Source: Ascidia mentula
Taxonomy: Eukaryota; Chordata; Ascidiacea; Phlebobranchia; Ascidiidae
Length of the DNA: 64,000 nt
Assembly (NCBI GenBank): GCA_947561715.1
Contig: OX387197.1
Span: 8,429,001 to 8,493,000 of the forward strand
Reading direction: 5' to 3'
Shown here: positions 53,410-64,000 of the stretch, in pieces
Layout of the letters: each line of letters starts with the position of its first letter
Numbering within the stretch: the stretch's first letter is position 1
Made by a program: the position numbers and the translations under genes
Notes under the pieces: generated by a model
The model's database searches: none
What the model saw: only the letters and a program-made list of their open reading frames with translations
Told to the model about the DNA's origin: nothing

Positions 53410-54220
53410 CACTGCAAATACAGGAAAATGTTAAACGGTATACTTACAAATTATGTTAATTCTATCATGTATAAGAAGAAAAACATATTCAGTTCAAATT
53501 TTGCTTTCCTAACTCACCTCTCAAAACCAATGGATGTTCTTTGCTGTTATCCATACTGCACAGCTGTACATACCATAAGTTGCCGAACAGATTCAGATGA
53601 ACTTTTATCCGTATTTACTCAAAACCTAACGTCAAAACTTTGACTCAACAAGTGTGTTACCTTTCTATGTTATGAACATCGGGGAACCCCCCAAATTACA
53701 TCGCAATGCGAAGATTATGCATTTTTAAGTATTTTTCCATGGTCCGGAAAGAAATTATTCCAATCGGACACATTGTGGAAGTAAAAAAATTTACTCTATA
53801 TTTTTACTCATTTTTAATCAAAGCCTAACTTTTTGTGACTATACTATGCTTGTCAGTTGAGGTAAGCGACATGCAACTTATTCAAGTTTCTTTTGTACTT
53901 GGCCGTAACAAACCAAAGAACACAATAGTGTTCTTTGAACAAACGCTAAACAGAGTAATCTCACATCCCTGGACTCACATGTGAAAATAAACACGAACAT
54001 GGTTGTGGTGAATGATCTGTAATTTGTGCGCCTTTTGACTACTGACTTTTGCCGATTTCAATCAAACATTGGATGGGTGCCATCCGAAAACTCTTTTAGC
54101 ATTGTATGTATTAGCGAAATGCAAGTTAATATACATTTGAGCATAACATACAGTAAATGTGCACTGCATTACAAGGCAAAACCAACTTAGTGTAAACAGA
54201 GCTACCAACAACGACGTTAT
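53410..54220. other. Region between TRAPPC13 and coiled-coil gene
   Basis: About 800 bp between two minus-strand genes. It includes a likely 5' UTR exon (53518-53556), the TRAPPC13 promoter and the 3' UTR of the upstream gene. No other feature was seen. Confidence 0.4.
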
Positions 54221-56366
54221 TCATATGTCTATCCTTGCATTGTATACTATTGCAGCTGGGGCCATTGCTACGGTATGTTGAGCATATTTTTGCTTGGAAC
54301 TGCTGCCATTTGCGATGCCTGCTTTCGGTGGTGGCGGCGGCGGCGGCGGAGGTGGCACTGGTGAGTTTTTACTACTGTATTCCACTAAGAAAGATTTCTG
54401 ATTTCTGATAGGATGTTTCCCATCATAACTGTCTCTTTTTTTAGATTGTACATAATTTTTTGTTTGCATTTTGTTTTGAAGAGTTGCCGCGTTGGCTAGT
54501 GGATAGGAATGGCGCCCGTGCAAGTTAGAAGCGCTCAAACCACTTTGTCGTTGCCTTCCGTGACACTCATGTGCTGCTTGAGCAAATTTTTTTCTCATCG
54601 CCATGCTGTCTTTTTGAAATCCAGCTTCCACCGATCTAAGTTTCCACAAAGCTGCAGCGGAAGTTAACGCACTGTAGCTTGCCTCGCAATCAGAAGTGTC
54701 TCCGAAATTGGATGTACGTAAACTTGGCCTGGAGAGCATAGAGAGTGACCGCCTTGCTGTATTTCCGACGGAGTTCGTACTACGGTTCCCGGCGTCCATG
54801 CGCACCGGTATGGTAGTCTCTGTTTGTACACTCTTGCTTCGACATTTTTCCCTTGTCTTCCTTTCCGTGTACTCAACGTACATCTGCAAGGAACTGAGCT
54901 CCCCCTCCACCTGAAATCGGCGTCGTATTTCGTCGTTTCTCATCATCTGCGCTATTTCCTTTTCTTCTCGCAATCGCAAGATGATCTCGTTCTTTTCGCG
55001 ACATTGCGATATTGCCTCGTTTTTTAGGTCTCCAGCCACCTGAATGGGTATCAAGCACCTTTAATTCAATGTCTATAGTAACATCTAGTAATATACTAAC
55101 ATCGCTGTAGTTTCTTTATTTTATTTCGCTTTTGGCGTTTCTGAGAGCATTTGTATCCAATATCTCTATAGAGTGTGCATGGGGCACATACAACTTACCC
55201 GGATAAAGTCAGAAAGCTCATCAAGCTTGATTTGAAGAGCTTGGTTTTCGGTCTTAAGTTGATCAACACATTTGTTGAGTTCCCGAACCTCTCGACCCTG
55301 ATGAGAAAAACACACAGAAACGTTACGGTGAAACATTGAAAGCAACACCATCGGAAACACTTTTCCTACTTCCTTGAACAGTTTTACCAAAAAAACTTTT
55401 ACTTTTGCATCTTTTTTCTTCTCAGGTTTGTACGCGTTTCCAAATAAGGAGGTGCGTTGCAGCTTGAGATTTTCAGCCCCCAGCTTCTTCGTCTGTGCCT
55501 TCAGATCCTGCATCTGCTTTGTATGGATTGCTTCCTGGAGCTTGAGGCGGTCGCGCAACGCCTCTTCTCGCTACAAAAAAATCGACAATGCTGTAAACGT
55601 TACTTGTAATCGTATTTTGTCGCCCAGTATACATAAGGCCATTATCTGAACTAAAGGCCGTCAATGGCAAAGCTAACTCCGCGGTTATGCCAAGGCGTTA
55701 GCGGCCATTATGTGCAAACGCTAGATCGAAACCTTGATACCCTTCGCGAACACACTACGATTGTATTGAAGAATGGTGATTGTATATCAGACAATCAATA
55801 ACTGTTCTGACAAATGAAGTTCGGTGAAACGGAGTTAAAAAAAATGTCACACAAAAACGTTTCTTTTGTGCGACCGAGGGATTTTTGAATAGGCTATTTT
55901 GGGGATCCTAAAAGATTTTATACTCATACAAAGACATGGCTAAGAGATGTTGAAGTAGAAAGCTTTGGTCATAGCATATGTTTTTGTTTTTTTTGTATTT
56001 ATTTTTTATCGTGACATATTATTGACAAGGTACCACAACAATTGTAAATTGAATTTACTGAAATATTTCGATTCAGATATGTTTCGCTAAAATCTATGTT
56101 TGTGGATTTCTCCTTCAAAATGGGAATTTAACTATTAGCATGTAATAAATAAAATAACATGCCTTGAGCGCCTCGTCGCGTTGCTGCAGGAGGTCGATAC
56201 TACCGCGGTCCCTGCTTCTGCCCTCGCACGACATTCTCGGTTCATCATCTTGTGATGGAGTGGAACGATATTCAGCATACCGAGTCGTTGGATTCTCTCG
56301 ACTAAATCTCGCTTTTCCTGTGTTTCTGGGTAACCGAGCACTGCCATTTACCAAATTTACTTTCAT
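54221..56366 (-). CDS. Coiled-coil protein with poly-proline tail, unrecognised
   Basis: Function not recognised. Exons 56366-56163, 55570-55403, 55297-55199 and 55039-54221 join in phase 0 to give 429 aa. Heptad-like charged sequence runs through exons 1-4 (RDEALKREEALRDRLKLQEA; REVRELNKCVDQLKTENQAL; KNEIILRLREEKEIAQMM), predicting a long coiled coil over roughly residues 60-200. The rest is Ser/Arg-rich and includes a ten-proline run encoded by a GGC-type repeat at about 54334-54360. Intron 1 appears to use a GC donor (AAG|gcatgt) because the GT alternative breaks the frame. Low-complexity and coiled-coil content suggest a structural, cytoskeletal or ciliary scaffold, but this is speculative. 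Confidence 0.7.
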
Positions 56367-58887
56367 TCTTTCGCCAGTGTTAAACTGAGAACGCTATTAT
56401 ATATTAAACACGTGAATTTATATGCTTTGTATAATGGAGCAGTTGTACTACAATTTCACTACAGGATCTTCTCAATCTTTCAGTTTAATTTTGTCTGCTC
56501 CCAACTTGATCTTCACATATTGTCGCCTACTAAACTAACTCAACTATGCATGCCAACGAGTTAGGTAGATGCTAAGTGTTAGTGGTGAGTTCCAGGCATA
56601 TAAAAGATGCCTAAAACAACATTATTCTGCCGGATGTGTGACATCATGCCTAGAAAACAGATCAGTTAAGGCAAAGAGGTCGCTAAGCCAAAGCATGGGG
56701 CAAGGCTTAGTCGAAGGCGTTTTACAAACTACGATTTGTTTATGACTTTGCTAATGTCGTAAGACCATTGTGTCGGACATTAGCTGAACTATTCGAAAGT
56801 TACTACACAAACGACTAAGAAAACATGGCCAGGCCAAGCGCTCACGCAAACTCACTTTGATAGTGATTATAGTTTTCGCGGAACCTTCGCTGGGCAGCTT
56901 TGTTTTCACTGTCCTTGTACCCTTTAGTCAGCTTTAGGTCCATGGCAACAATAAAACGCTATCCGGTCCCAAATTATTCGCCTTGTTATACGGACTTTGT
57001 GACAGGACCACAGCATTTGCTTGTTTTGCTAGGTCTTTTGTCGTGTTCTGGACAATGGACATAAACGACTGAACGAATTTCCCGATGTTTGTCATCCTAA
57101 GTTGTACGCACACACTGTCGCACTGCTAGTAAAAAGAGACGAGCCATAATAAGCCAAAAAGGTCATCCCCATTACACATTCGCGCAGCTTTGATATTTCA
57201 TCCGAAAAAACGCAATGTTAATGCTCAATACTGTTGCTGCATAGTTATTTTTACACCCTTTACCTTACTCATCCTTGCTAACATATGCTATAAGTCTCAC
57301 AGCACGTCTTGCCCAACAGAGCAAGTCAGGTTGTTGTTTGCCTAAAAGTCGGGGATAAAGGCGTCCTTTGTGTGTTCTGAAACAAACATCAGAGTGGTGT
57401 AGGGAAAAGGTACATTTATTTGTAATAGAAACACCAGCATATGGTTAATGTTTAACTTGGGGTGTAAATCTGTCACTTTTGATAATCTTTTCAGCTATTC
57501 AAGCAGAAATGTGATTTGCCTAAACATAAGTAGATACCTAAACGTTGTATAGGGGACTATGACGGCAATATAGCATTAAACCATGCAGTCTCGAGGACAA
57601 AAATCGTATTGTACAAAGTGAAAGTAATCGTTTTGTAAATTAATGTAAGCTTTTCGTTCGTTTACGATCCCTATGGGTTTGGCTTGTTTCTTTCTTATTG
57701 GGCGCAAAGTCCCTGCTTTCCTGACCCTTAGACACGCAACATAGAGCTTGTACATTGAAACGTCCTACTCATTTATTCGTCTTTGGAAGAGCATCAACCG
57801 CATACCCTTTGAAACTAGACTGTAACTGAATACCCGGTGCTGTATGCAACCTATACAAAAATATGAAAATAAATGTTCTAAATGTATTGCAGTTAATGAA
57901 AACCCAGTTGGATCTGCTTTTGTGCCAAGGTACCCAGACAGGCTGTCGGTCAAGCACCGTGTCCATTTTCAATAATATTCCAAAAATAACAATATGATTT
58001 TGAATTATATTTCTATTCTAGGGCAGCCGATATTATACGTTCAGCTGCTCAATGCCAAAGGGCGGCATTTTCATTATCATTTAAAAAGGGCACCAAACAC
58101 GTCAGTGTAACTGAACAAAACAGGGGTCTGGTATTTAAATTTTTATTCAAGCTGTTAGTTTCAGCAATTGCGAATTTGTTTTACCATTTTTGCCAACGCC
58201 TTTGAAAATACGACCAATAAATCTGTTCCCATAATGTTCATGCTCTTTTGTGCAAACGTCAACGTATTTTATGTTAAAAAGGCGTTGACGTTGGATGACG
58301 TTTAATTACGTTCTCCGACGCGACGATACGCGAAAAAACGGCAAATGCGCTGAATAATTTACTTACATTCAGTATTGCTTACGAATTCGCCTTTGATGGA
58401 CCGGTTTACTCAGAAATATTAGAACTTTTGAATTAGTGAACAGTTTTAAAAATATTGACAAACAGTTTATTCTGTAACATGCCTTTCTAGTTAAAATCGG
58501 TATTACTGTTAATTCTGGTGTTGGTAATAATACTCCTCGACATCAAATGAAACAGCCAACAATTGACATGTTGATGACGTCAATTACATGGAAGTCACAA
58601 TTGTAAGAAAATTGCCCAAGGCTATGCAGCTGATAATTTTACCTATAGTGTTGTCACCTACCAAAATGTGACATATTTTATTTGACCGAAAATCAATATC
58701 TTATGCCCACGTGTTTGCTCTAAATTTAACGATTTTCTCGTATTCTGAGACGCCTGCTGCGGTTAAAAGCTGTCGAATCGTGACGTTAACGCACAATCAG
58801 TCATTTGGTGGTGGCACGTGCAAGGAAAGCATAAAGGTTATACTGCCAGGCCTAGAATACGTCTGGCTTTCTAGTTAGCCTCAGAAG
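56367..58887. other. Intergenic region
   Basis: 2.5 kb with no recognisable gene or clear repeat. The minus-strand frames at 57765-57972 have no motifs. It likely holds the promoters of the flanking divergent genes. Confidence 0.45.
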
Positions 58888-58906
58888 ATGTTCAACCATC
58901 TCAAAG
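58888..58906 (+). CDS. Candidate alternative first exon A
   Basis: ATG followed by MFNHLK and a strong donor AAAG|gtaagt, ending in phase 1, which matches the acceptor at 62662. It is too short to judge by content; support is the donor, the phase and the pattern shared with exons B and C. Confidence 0.4.
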
Positions 58907-60243
58907 GTAAGTTATTACTTATTTATTTCAGAGCAGGTAAATACATATACACAAAGGTGGACACAATCTCTTATATTTATTGCTTAAGTGTTATTTCTGT
59001 GGGGTAAAACCTGTTGTTATACGTCATAAAGTCTACAAGAAACTAACTTCCACAAAATGTGCGTTCTGGCATGAAGCATCGATATTTTTCCCGCGAATGC
59101 TGTTACTCTCGAATATCAGTGAACTTACGAGGCTTTATAAAATTGACTACTTTTTGTTTATCTCCCAGTGGGAAACTTAATTCTTCTTCCATGTGCTTTG
59201 ATGCGCTACCAAATGGTTTTGCAACATTGTTTGCTTCTCTTTGGTTTAGTAATGTTGGGCAGTTAGAGGTGATTTATACCGTCTACATTGTCAGAACGTA
59301 GTGTAACAAGGTTAGTCTTTCCAAATGTATCTCAGTAGCGTCTGGTCTACCGGTATGTTATTTCAGAATAACGCCAATTGTTTCCGCCATACAGACAAAA
59401 TCCGAGCAATGAGACATTCTTCCGGCAACGATTTGCAGCAACGCGCGGAAACGTTGACTATAACAGTGCGTGTCAACTGTAGTAGGCTATAGCACTAATG
59501 CGATAGTAATGCTTTTAATCGGTAGGTAGCTGACAAAATTGTTTGCACTTCCACAAACCTCACCACCTTGTGCACTGCTTGTACAGGTAGCACAGTGTAT
59601 GTAGAGAATGAAAATAAGGCAAATATAAATATATATGGCAGAAGCAAAGTCTTGTTAACAGCTGTGCGTTATATTTTCCTAAATCTTGAAAATCGTTCTT
59701 GAGGCACGACTGTTAGTAGTGCTTAGCGGGATCATAGAGCTTGGTTACTGCTTAACGACAGACCATGGGCAGTGGCAGTATATATAGCACAATCTTTTAT
59801 ACCACGACGATTTACAAGCGTTTTCCAACTACAGTCGACTCAGCGCAACACGCCTGTACTTGGCTCAAGTGGTACATTCGGCGCTTTTAAACGTAATGTT
59901 GGAAGAGTGTCAGCGCTTCATGTGGATTTTCACAAATACGCGCCAACTCCAACCAGGCCGTGGATAATGTCTGTTGTCTTTTCCCATTATACGAGTGAGT
60001 GGGTAGCCTCTCCGCTGTACCAAATCCACCATGTCCGGTATTGGAATACTGAACTGTTTTGTAGAGATGTGTTGCGAAACTTTGCGCTATACACTGCTAG
60101 CCGTATTGACAGCCAATAATTAAACTGCAAATTGGCTTGACAGGTGGGCAGTACGTTAAAATCAATATGTAAAACATCAGGTTTACACGGAAGCAAATAA
60201 ATGAATAAATGCGCCCGATAAAGTTTTGTGGGCGATAGCCAAA

Positions 60244-60448
60244 ATGGACTTCAAATCTGACGAGCGCAGCCAATCCTCAAACATTTGCAGTTGGGAATCG
60301 TTTCTACAGAAATTTTCTTCGGAAATTAACAACAGAGGTATTAGGCGCGAAGACAGTTTCCATAGCGGTGACAGTGATGAAGATTTAATATCAGAAGAAG
60401 AATCAAACCTTAGAATTCAACAGCGATGGAATCAAAACACAAAAGCAA
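60244..60448 (+). CDS. Candidate alternative first exon B
   Basis: ATG at 60244 opens 68 codons of hydrophilic acidic/Ser-rich sequence (MDFKSDERSQSS; REDSFHSGDSDEDLISEEES) to donor GCAA|gtaagt, in phase 1. DSFHSGDSDED looks like a casein-kinase-type acidic cluster. The longest and best supported of the three first exons. Confidence 0.55.
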
Positions 60449-61800
60449 GTAAGTTCCATGTACGGAAGAAGCAAATCTTTCACCGCCACGTGTTTTTATT
60501 GCAGTAGTACAAAAGCCACAGTTACGTAACAATGGAAGATATGTCGGAATTAAACGTGAAGTGTACTTTACAATAACATTAGTATGATGTATGTGAAATT
60601 TGCTGAGAAACTACATGCTTCAGTGTCTATTTGTCAGAGCGATTTAGTCTTTAGCAGCTACGCGGCGTGATTTAGATTGGAAAACTTGTCGACTAACGAG
60701 ATAAAATGTCCAGTCTCTGCGCAGTGTTTACACTGCAAACAGTACCACTAAAGGTGCTGTAATGTTACCATTGCTGCGCAACCACATACATTCCAGGAGT
60801 TCATTGATAAACACAAGTGCTGGTACTGCTGGATTTTGTGAACTAGAAAAGTGTTAAATTAGTTTTTTAGCTGTTCAAGTACAGCTAGTTGAAAAGAGCA
60901 AGAGGCATCTCAAAGTACTTAGAGTCGTTTGTCTGCCCAATCCAAAGAGGTGCTGTTATTCAGCGGAATCAAAGTAGAATCAGACTGCAGTTAAAACACG
61001 AGCTACTGTTTTGTGGTAGCGGAGCTTGAATGTAAGTATTGGCAGGCAGTACCGTCACGAACCAGCTACACCACAACAACCTTTTTTGCGTAACTGAAAA
61101 TCATGTGAGGTTGGGCAGTCGCAATTGTAGTTTCGGTAAAGTGAGCCTATGAACTGAATGTTTCCAAAGTTTTTCTTTGCATAATTCGTTTGTTAGCGAC
61201 CTGCCTTGAGTGCCGTTGCATCAGTTCGCTTGCAGTCAGCTACATGCTTCAAAGGATCGCCAGATAGCAGTTTTGTTTATCCATCAAACAAATCATACTT
61301 TCTTGCTCAGCTTAATCATCAGTCTGAACAACAGTTTTCGCTAAACAACGAAGTGACAGCGTAATAGATACATCCTGTAATAGATTCGATGAGTTGTGGT
61401 TGCCTTGCGTTCAGTTCGAATAATAGCGCAGCAGATAAAGGGTTACACATCTTTGCTACAAAGAAAAACAGGCCTGAAGTTGCTGCATTTACAACTTGCG
61501 GTTTTTCAGTCAACTCAATTGACAGACTGCAGGCTTTAAGCAAACATGTTTTGGAAGTGGTACAAAGGAAAGGCTTTTAAAGTGCAGTAAGTGAAACGCC
61601 GAGTGTGTTATCGGCACGTTTCCCTCATATCAGGTTTGAGCGTGTGGTGCAGATGGCAAGCAAGCCAATCCAGACAGCGGATTGTGTTGTTTAAGTTGAG
61701 TGAATTGTTTCTGTGTTTACAGTCAATACTGTATTGTTCTTACTGCAGTAAGCTTTGCTTTTGAGTAAAATCATCACTGATAAGTGGAAATCCCGCGAAC

Positions 61801-61828
61801 ATGTCCAATGTGCCAGTTACTGTCTCGA
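61801..61828 (+). CDS. Candidate alternative first exon C
   Basis: ATG followed by SNVPVTVS and donor TCGA|gtaagt, phase 1. It lies 834 bp before the shared exon. Confidence 0.4.
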
Positions 61829-62661
61829 GTAAGTATGAGTCAAAAATTTTAAAGGCCAAGTAATTATCGGTACGAACAAAATGTCAGAATTGTTGTGCGT
61901 ATGTTGGTCATTTCCAATTTTAAAAAAGAAACCAAAGGGGCCACGTACATTGAACAGAAGGTCGCTTGTCGGCTGATCCTTTAATTGAATTTGCGTGTAA
62001 GACAGGGGTACGGCTTATACCGGGTGGCACAAAGGAACCGACGTTTGTAGGCAACTTGCTCAACGGGAAAAGCAGTTTCATGCATGACTGGCTTCAAGCG
62101 CGGGCGTTTGTCTTCATGTTGCCTTGGACTGTTTACGTGAAAACAGTGATCCGACCATCTGCTTTTTTGCACGTTGGCGTTTTTATTCTCAAATGCCACA
62201 AATGGATTTCGCAAAAAATGTGAAATGCATGTTTTATTTTCTTGTGCTGCATTATTTATTAGAGCAAAAAGAGGGCAAGTCGTTCGCTTAATGAAATTTG
62301 CTGAGGTCGCACGTTTGCAAGTTTTTTTGCTACCTCACATGTTATTTCTGTGTAGCACGATAGGAGTTTGCACCACATTGAAATGTGCCTGTTTGTTTTT
62401 GTTTCTGACTTAAATAATAGCTCTGTACAAAATTTTGTTGTACATATTGGCGCTTTATTACACAACTTGCTGCGAGTTTTAAATATTTTTCATATCCTAA
62501 GTTAGATCAATCATTTGGCCTCATGCTACGACCTCAACAATTTTCAAATTTCGCTGAATTGTGCTAGCGACCTGTAATTAGAAAAAGTTCTGACATTCTT
62601 TATGTGCATGTTTACAAGCGAACCATATTGTGTATTTATTTGCTATTTGTATGCATTTCAG

Positions 62662-63018
62662 CAGTGGAAGAATCAAGGAAGTGTTTAATGGGGCGCTCCA
62701 AGTCAGCAGGAGACGCTGTTACGGGTCACCGTCCTCGAATTGCAGAATATGCATGTGAGTGTTTACCTTTGTTTTTCTAGCGCATATTTTGCGCCTCAAC
62801 ATTTCATTTCTTCCATTAGGTTTTGCGTAAAAAACTCAAAGGAGCGCATACTACCGGGAATGAAATGGCTTATGCATTTGTTTTTCAGATACCGACCCAT
62901 TGGACTTGATTTGCGAAGATCAACGTCTTCGTCCTCTACAACTACGTCGTGCTTCCGTGAGGCTCCCGAGCCTTAGTGTCAGGCGACGAATGAGCGAATG
63001 GTCATACTCCGCCTACAG
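62662..63018 (+). CDS. Shared downstream exons of unidentified gene, partial
   Basis: Exons 62662-62754 and 62889-63018 join in phase 1 and leave in phase 2 (TAC AG|gtagta). They encode ESRKCLMGRSKSAGDAV, HRPRIAEYAYTDPLDLICED, then a basic, Arg/Ser-rich stretch QLRRASVRLPSLSVRRRMSE ending WSYSAYR. RRAS and RRRMS are PKA/basophilic-kinase-like sites. The protein continues beyond the window and I do not recognise the family. Regulatory N termini with alternative starts are common in signalling enzymes. Confidence 0.6.
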
Positions 63019-64000
63019 GTAGTAGAATTAGTGTTTGCAATAGGCCCTGTGTTGTACCAGGTCTCAGTGTAACATAATGAGTCTAGTTCTATTTCGGTCC
63101 GTGTCCTGTTTCAAAAATATCATAAAATATTCATCGACCACACTAGAAACACGCGTATGTTGTTGCCAAGGCATGTTGGTTACAAAACTCTTGCATATGC
63201 GTTGCAAGTGGAACCGAACTGAATACCCAGTTTGAGATCACTAATCAAGATTTAAATACAAGACCAACAACCATTTAACACATTTAAGTTAACTGATTTG
63301 CGGGTTGAAGATAATTTTTTGTTTGTTCAGGTAGGATGTTTTTAAACAATGCTCACAAAGATACCGGCCCTAGAAAACAAAATTATTGTAAAATCGGTGA
63401 GAATTGGATTGTGCTGACCGTGTTGCTTGTAAAACGAAAAATAGTGATTTTGAACTGTTATGGAGACAACAGGACCTGTAAACACATTTCAAAATCATTT
63501 CTGTGTTCAACATTTGGGATAAAATTAACTTTCCGAACAGATTTTGTTTTGTGTAACAGAATTTATTTTATGACTTTTTTTTATTCACCTCGCAGTCCGT
63601 TAGTTGGCGCAACAGAGAAGAAAGCTCTTGCACGACATTGTAGGAAAACAATCTGCAAGCAATTGGCAACATACGGCCATTCCAAGCAGAAAAACCTTTA
63701 TAAAGATATAAACACTTGCTGTACTTCAGAGGAGCTAAGAGTCACAATTTACTGTAAAATAAACAAAATAAAAAAATAAGTATGAGACGACCACGCCCTT
63801 GCAGCCTATACAAACAGCACAATTTTGGAGTATGACGATGTGCGGATGTTTGCGAGGTTGTTTAAGGATGGAGGACAGTGTAGTGGAGGCGATATATCGT
63901 CGTCATCCCATTGTAGAACATACGCCCCCTTGTACGAACCCTCCCTCGTCCTGCTGCAGTGTCATGTTCGTATACGTATTTTCTCATGATCAGAAATTTT
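63019..64000 (+). other. Intron of unidentified gene, to window edge
   Basis: After the donor at 63019 no further exon with a clear acceptor, donor and family motif was found. An open frame at 63336-63779 has no domain and low-complexity Lys/Ile codons. Confidence 0.4.

Noticed and set aside
59772..60119. 115-codon plus-strand ORF
   Set aside because: No domain, no donor in phase with the shared exon, and no Kozak or splice support.
63336..63779. 147-codon plus-strand ORF near the window end
   Set aside because: Low-complexity composition and no recognisable motif; more likely intronic chance ORF.

Overview
The window is animal nuclear DNA: intron-rich genes with GT-AG junctions, AT-rich introns, AATAAA signals, MITE-like repeats and no bacterial features. 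Short introns, tight gene spacing and a giant mosaic lectin/CCP/polycystin-like receptor suggest an invertebrate chordate, most likely an ascidian (Ciona-like). This is inference from gene style; no sequence search was possible. Exon models were built by eye by joining splice sites whose reading phases agree.

Layout: (1) 1-215, minus, first exon of a Rab5/22-like GTPase, cut by the window edge. (2) 1379-2566, minus, complete five-exon UMP-CMP kinase (189 aa). (3) 3747-5772, plus, complete eight-exon ALG6 glucosyltransferase (509 aa), divergent from the kinase. (4) 5773-8644, repeats including two hAT-type MITEs with target-site duplications. (5) 8645-12342, plus, unrecognised Lys/Ser-rich protein gene, partly resolved, with an intronic fold-back element; a second fold-back lies just downstream. 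(6) 12343-16302, no recognisable gene. (7) 16303-18952, plus, complete eight-exon ZNF367-type zinc-finger gene (529 aa). (8) 19734-49369, minus, one apparent gene of about 29.6 kb for a giant cell-surface protein. (9) 50306-51325, plus, complete four-exon ASF1 histone chaperone (249 aa). (10) 51534-53409, minus, TRAPPC13 (376 aa), convergent with ASF1. (11) 54221-56366, minus, coiled-coil/poly-proline protein (429 aa) with a GC-AG intron. (12) 58888-63018, plus, 5' part of an unidentified gene with three candidate alternative first exons that all splice in phase 1 to a shared exon.

The remarkable object is gene 8. From N to C terminus its exons encode a signal peptide, ShKT, TSP1, LDLa, ricin-type beta-trefoil, TSP1, C-type lectin, kringle, several ricin-type segments, two kringles, two CCP/sushi modules, a second C-type lectin, more ricin-type segments, roughly 28 further CCP modules with another ricin-type segment inside, a discoidin-like domain, and a five-helix membrane part resembling the first half of polycystin-1. 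The last includes a PLAT-like domain and a long loop, and stops before the channel region. This is a plausible sperm-egg, allorecognition or immune surface receptor and is the best candidate for an undescribed system here. The other named genes are housekeeping functions: nucleotide metabolism, N-glycosylation, vesicle traffic, chromatin and cell-cycle transcription.
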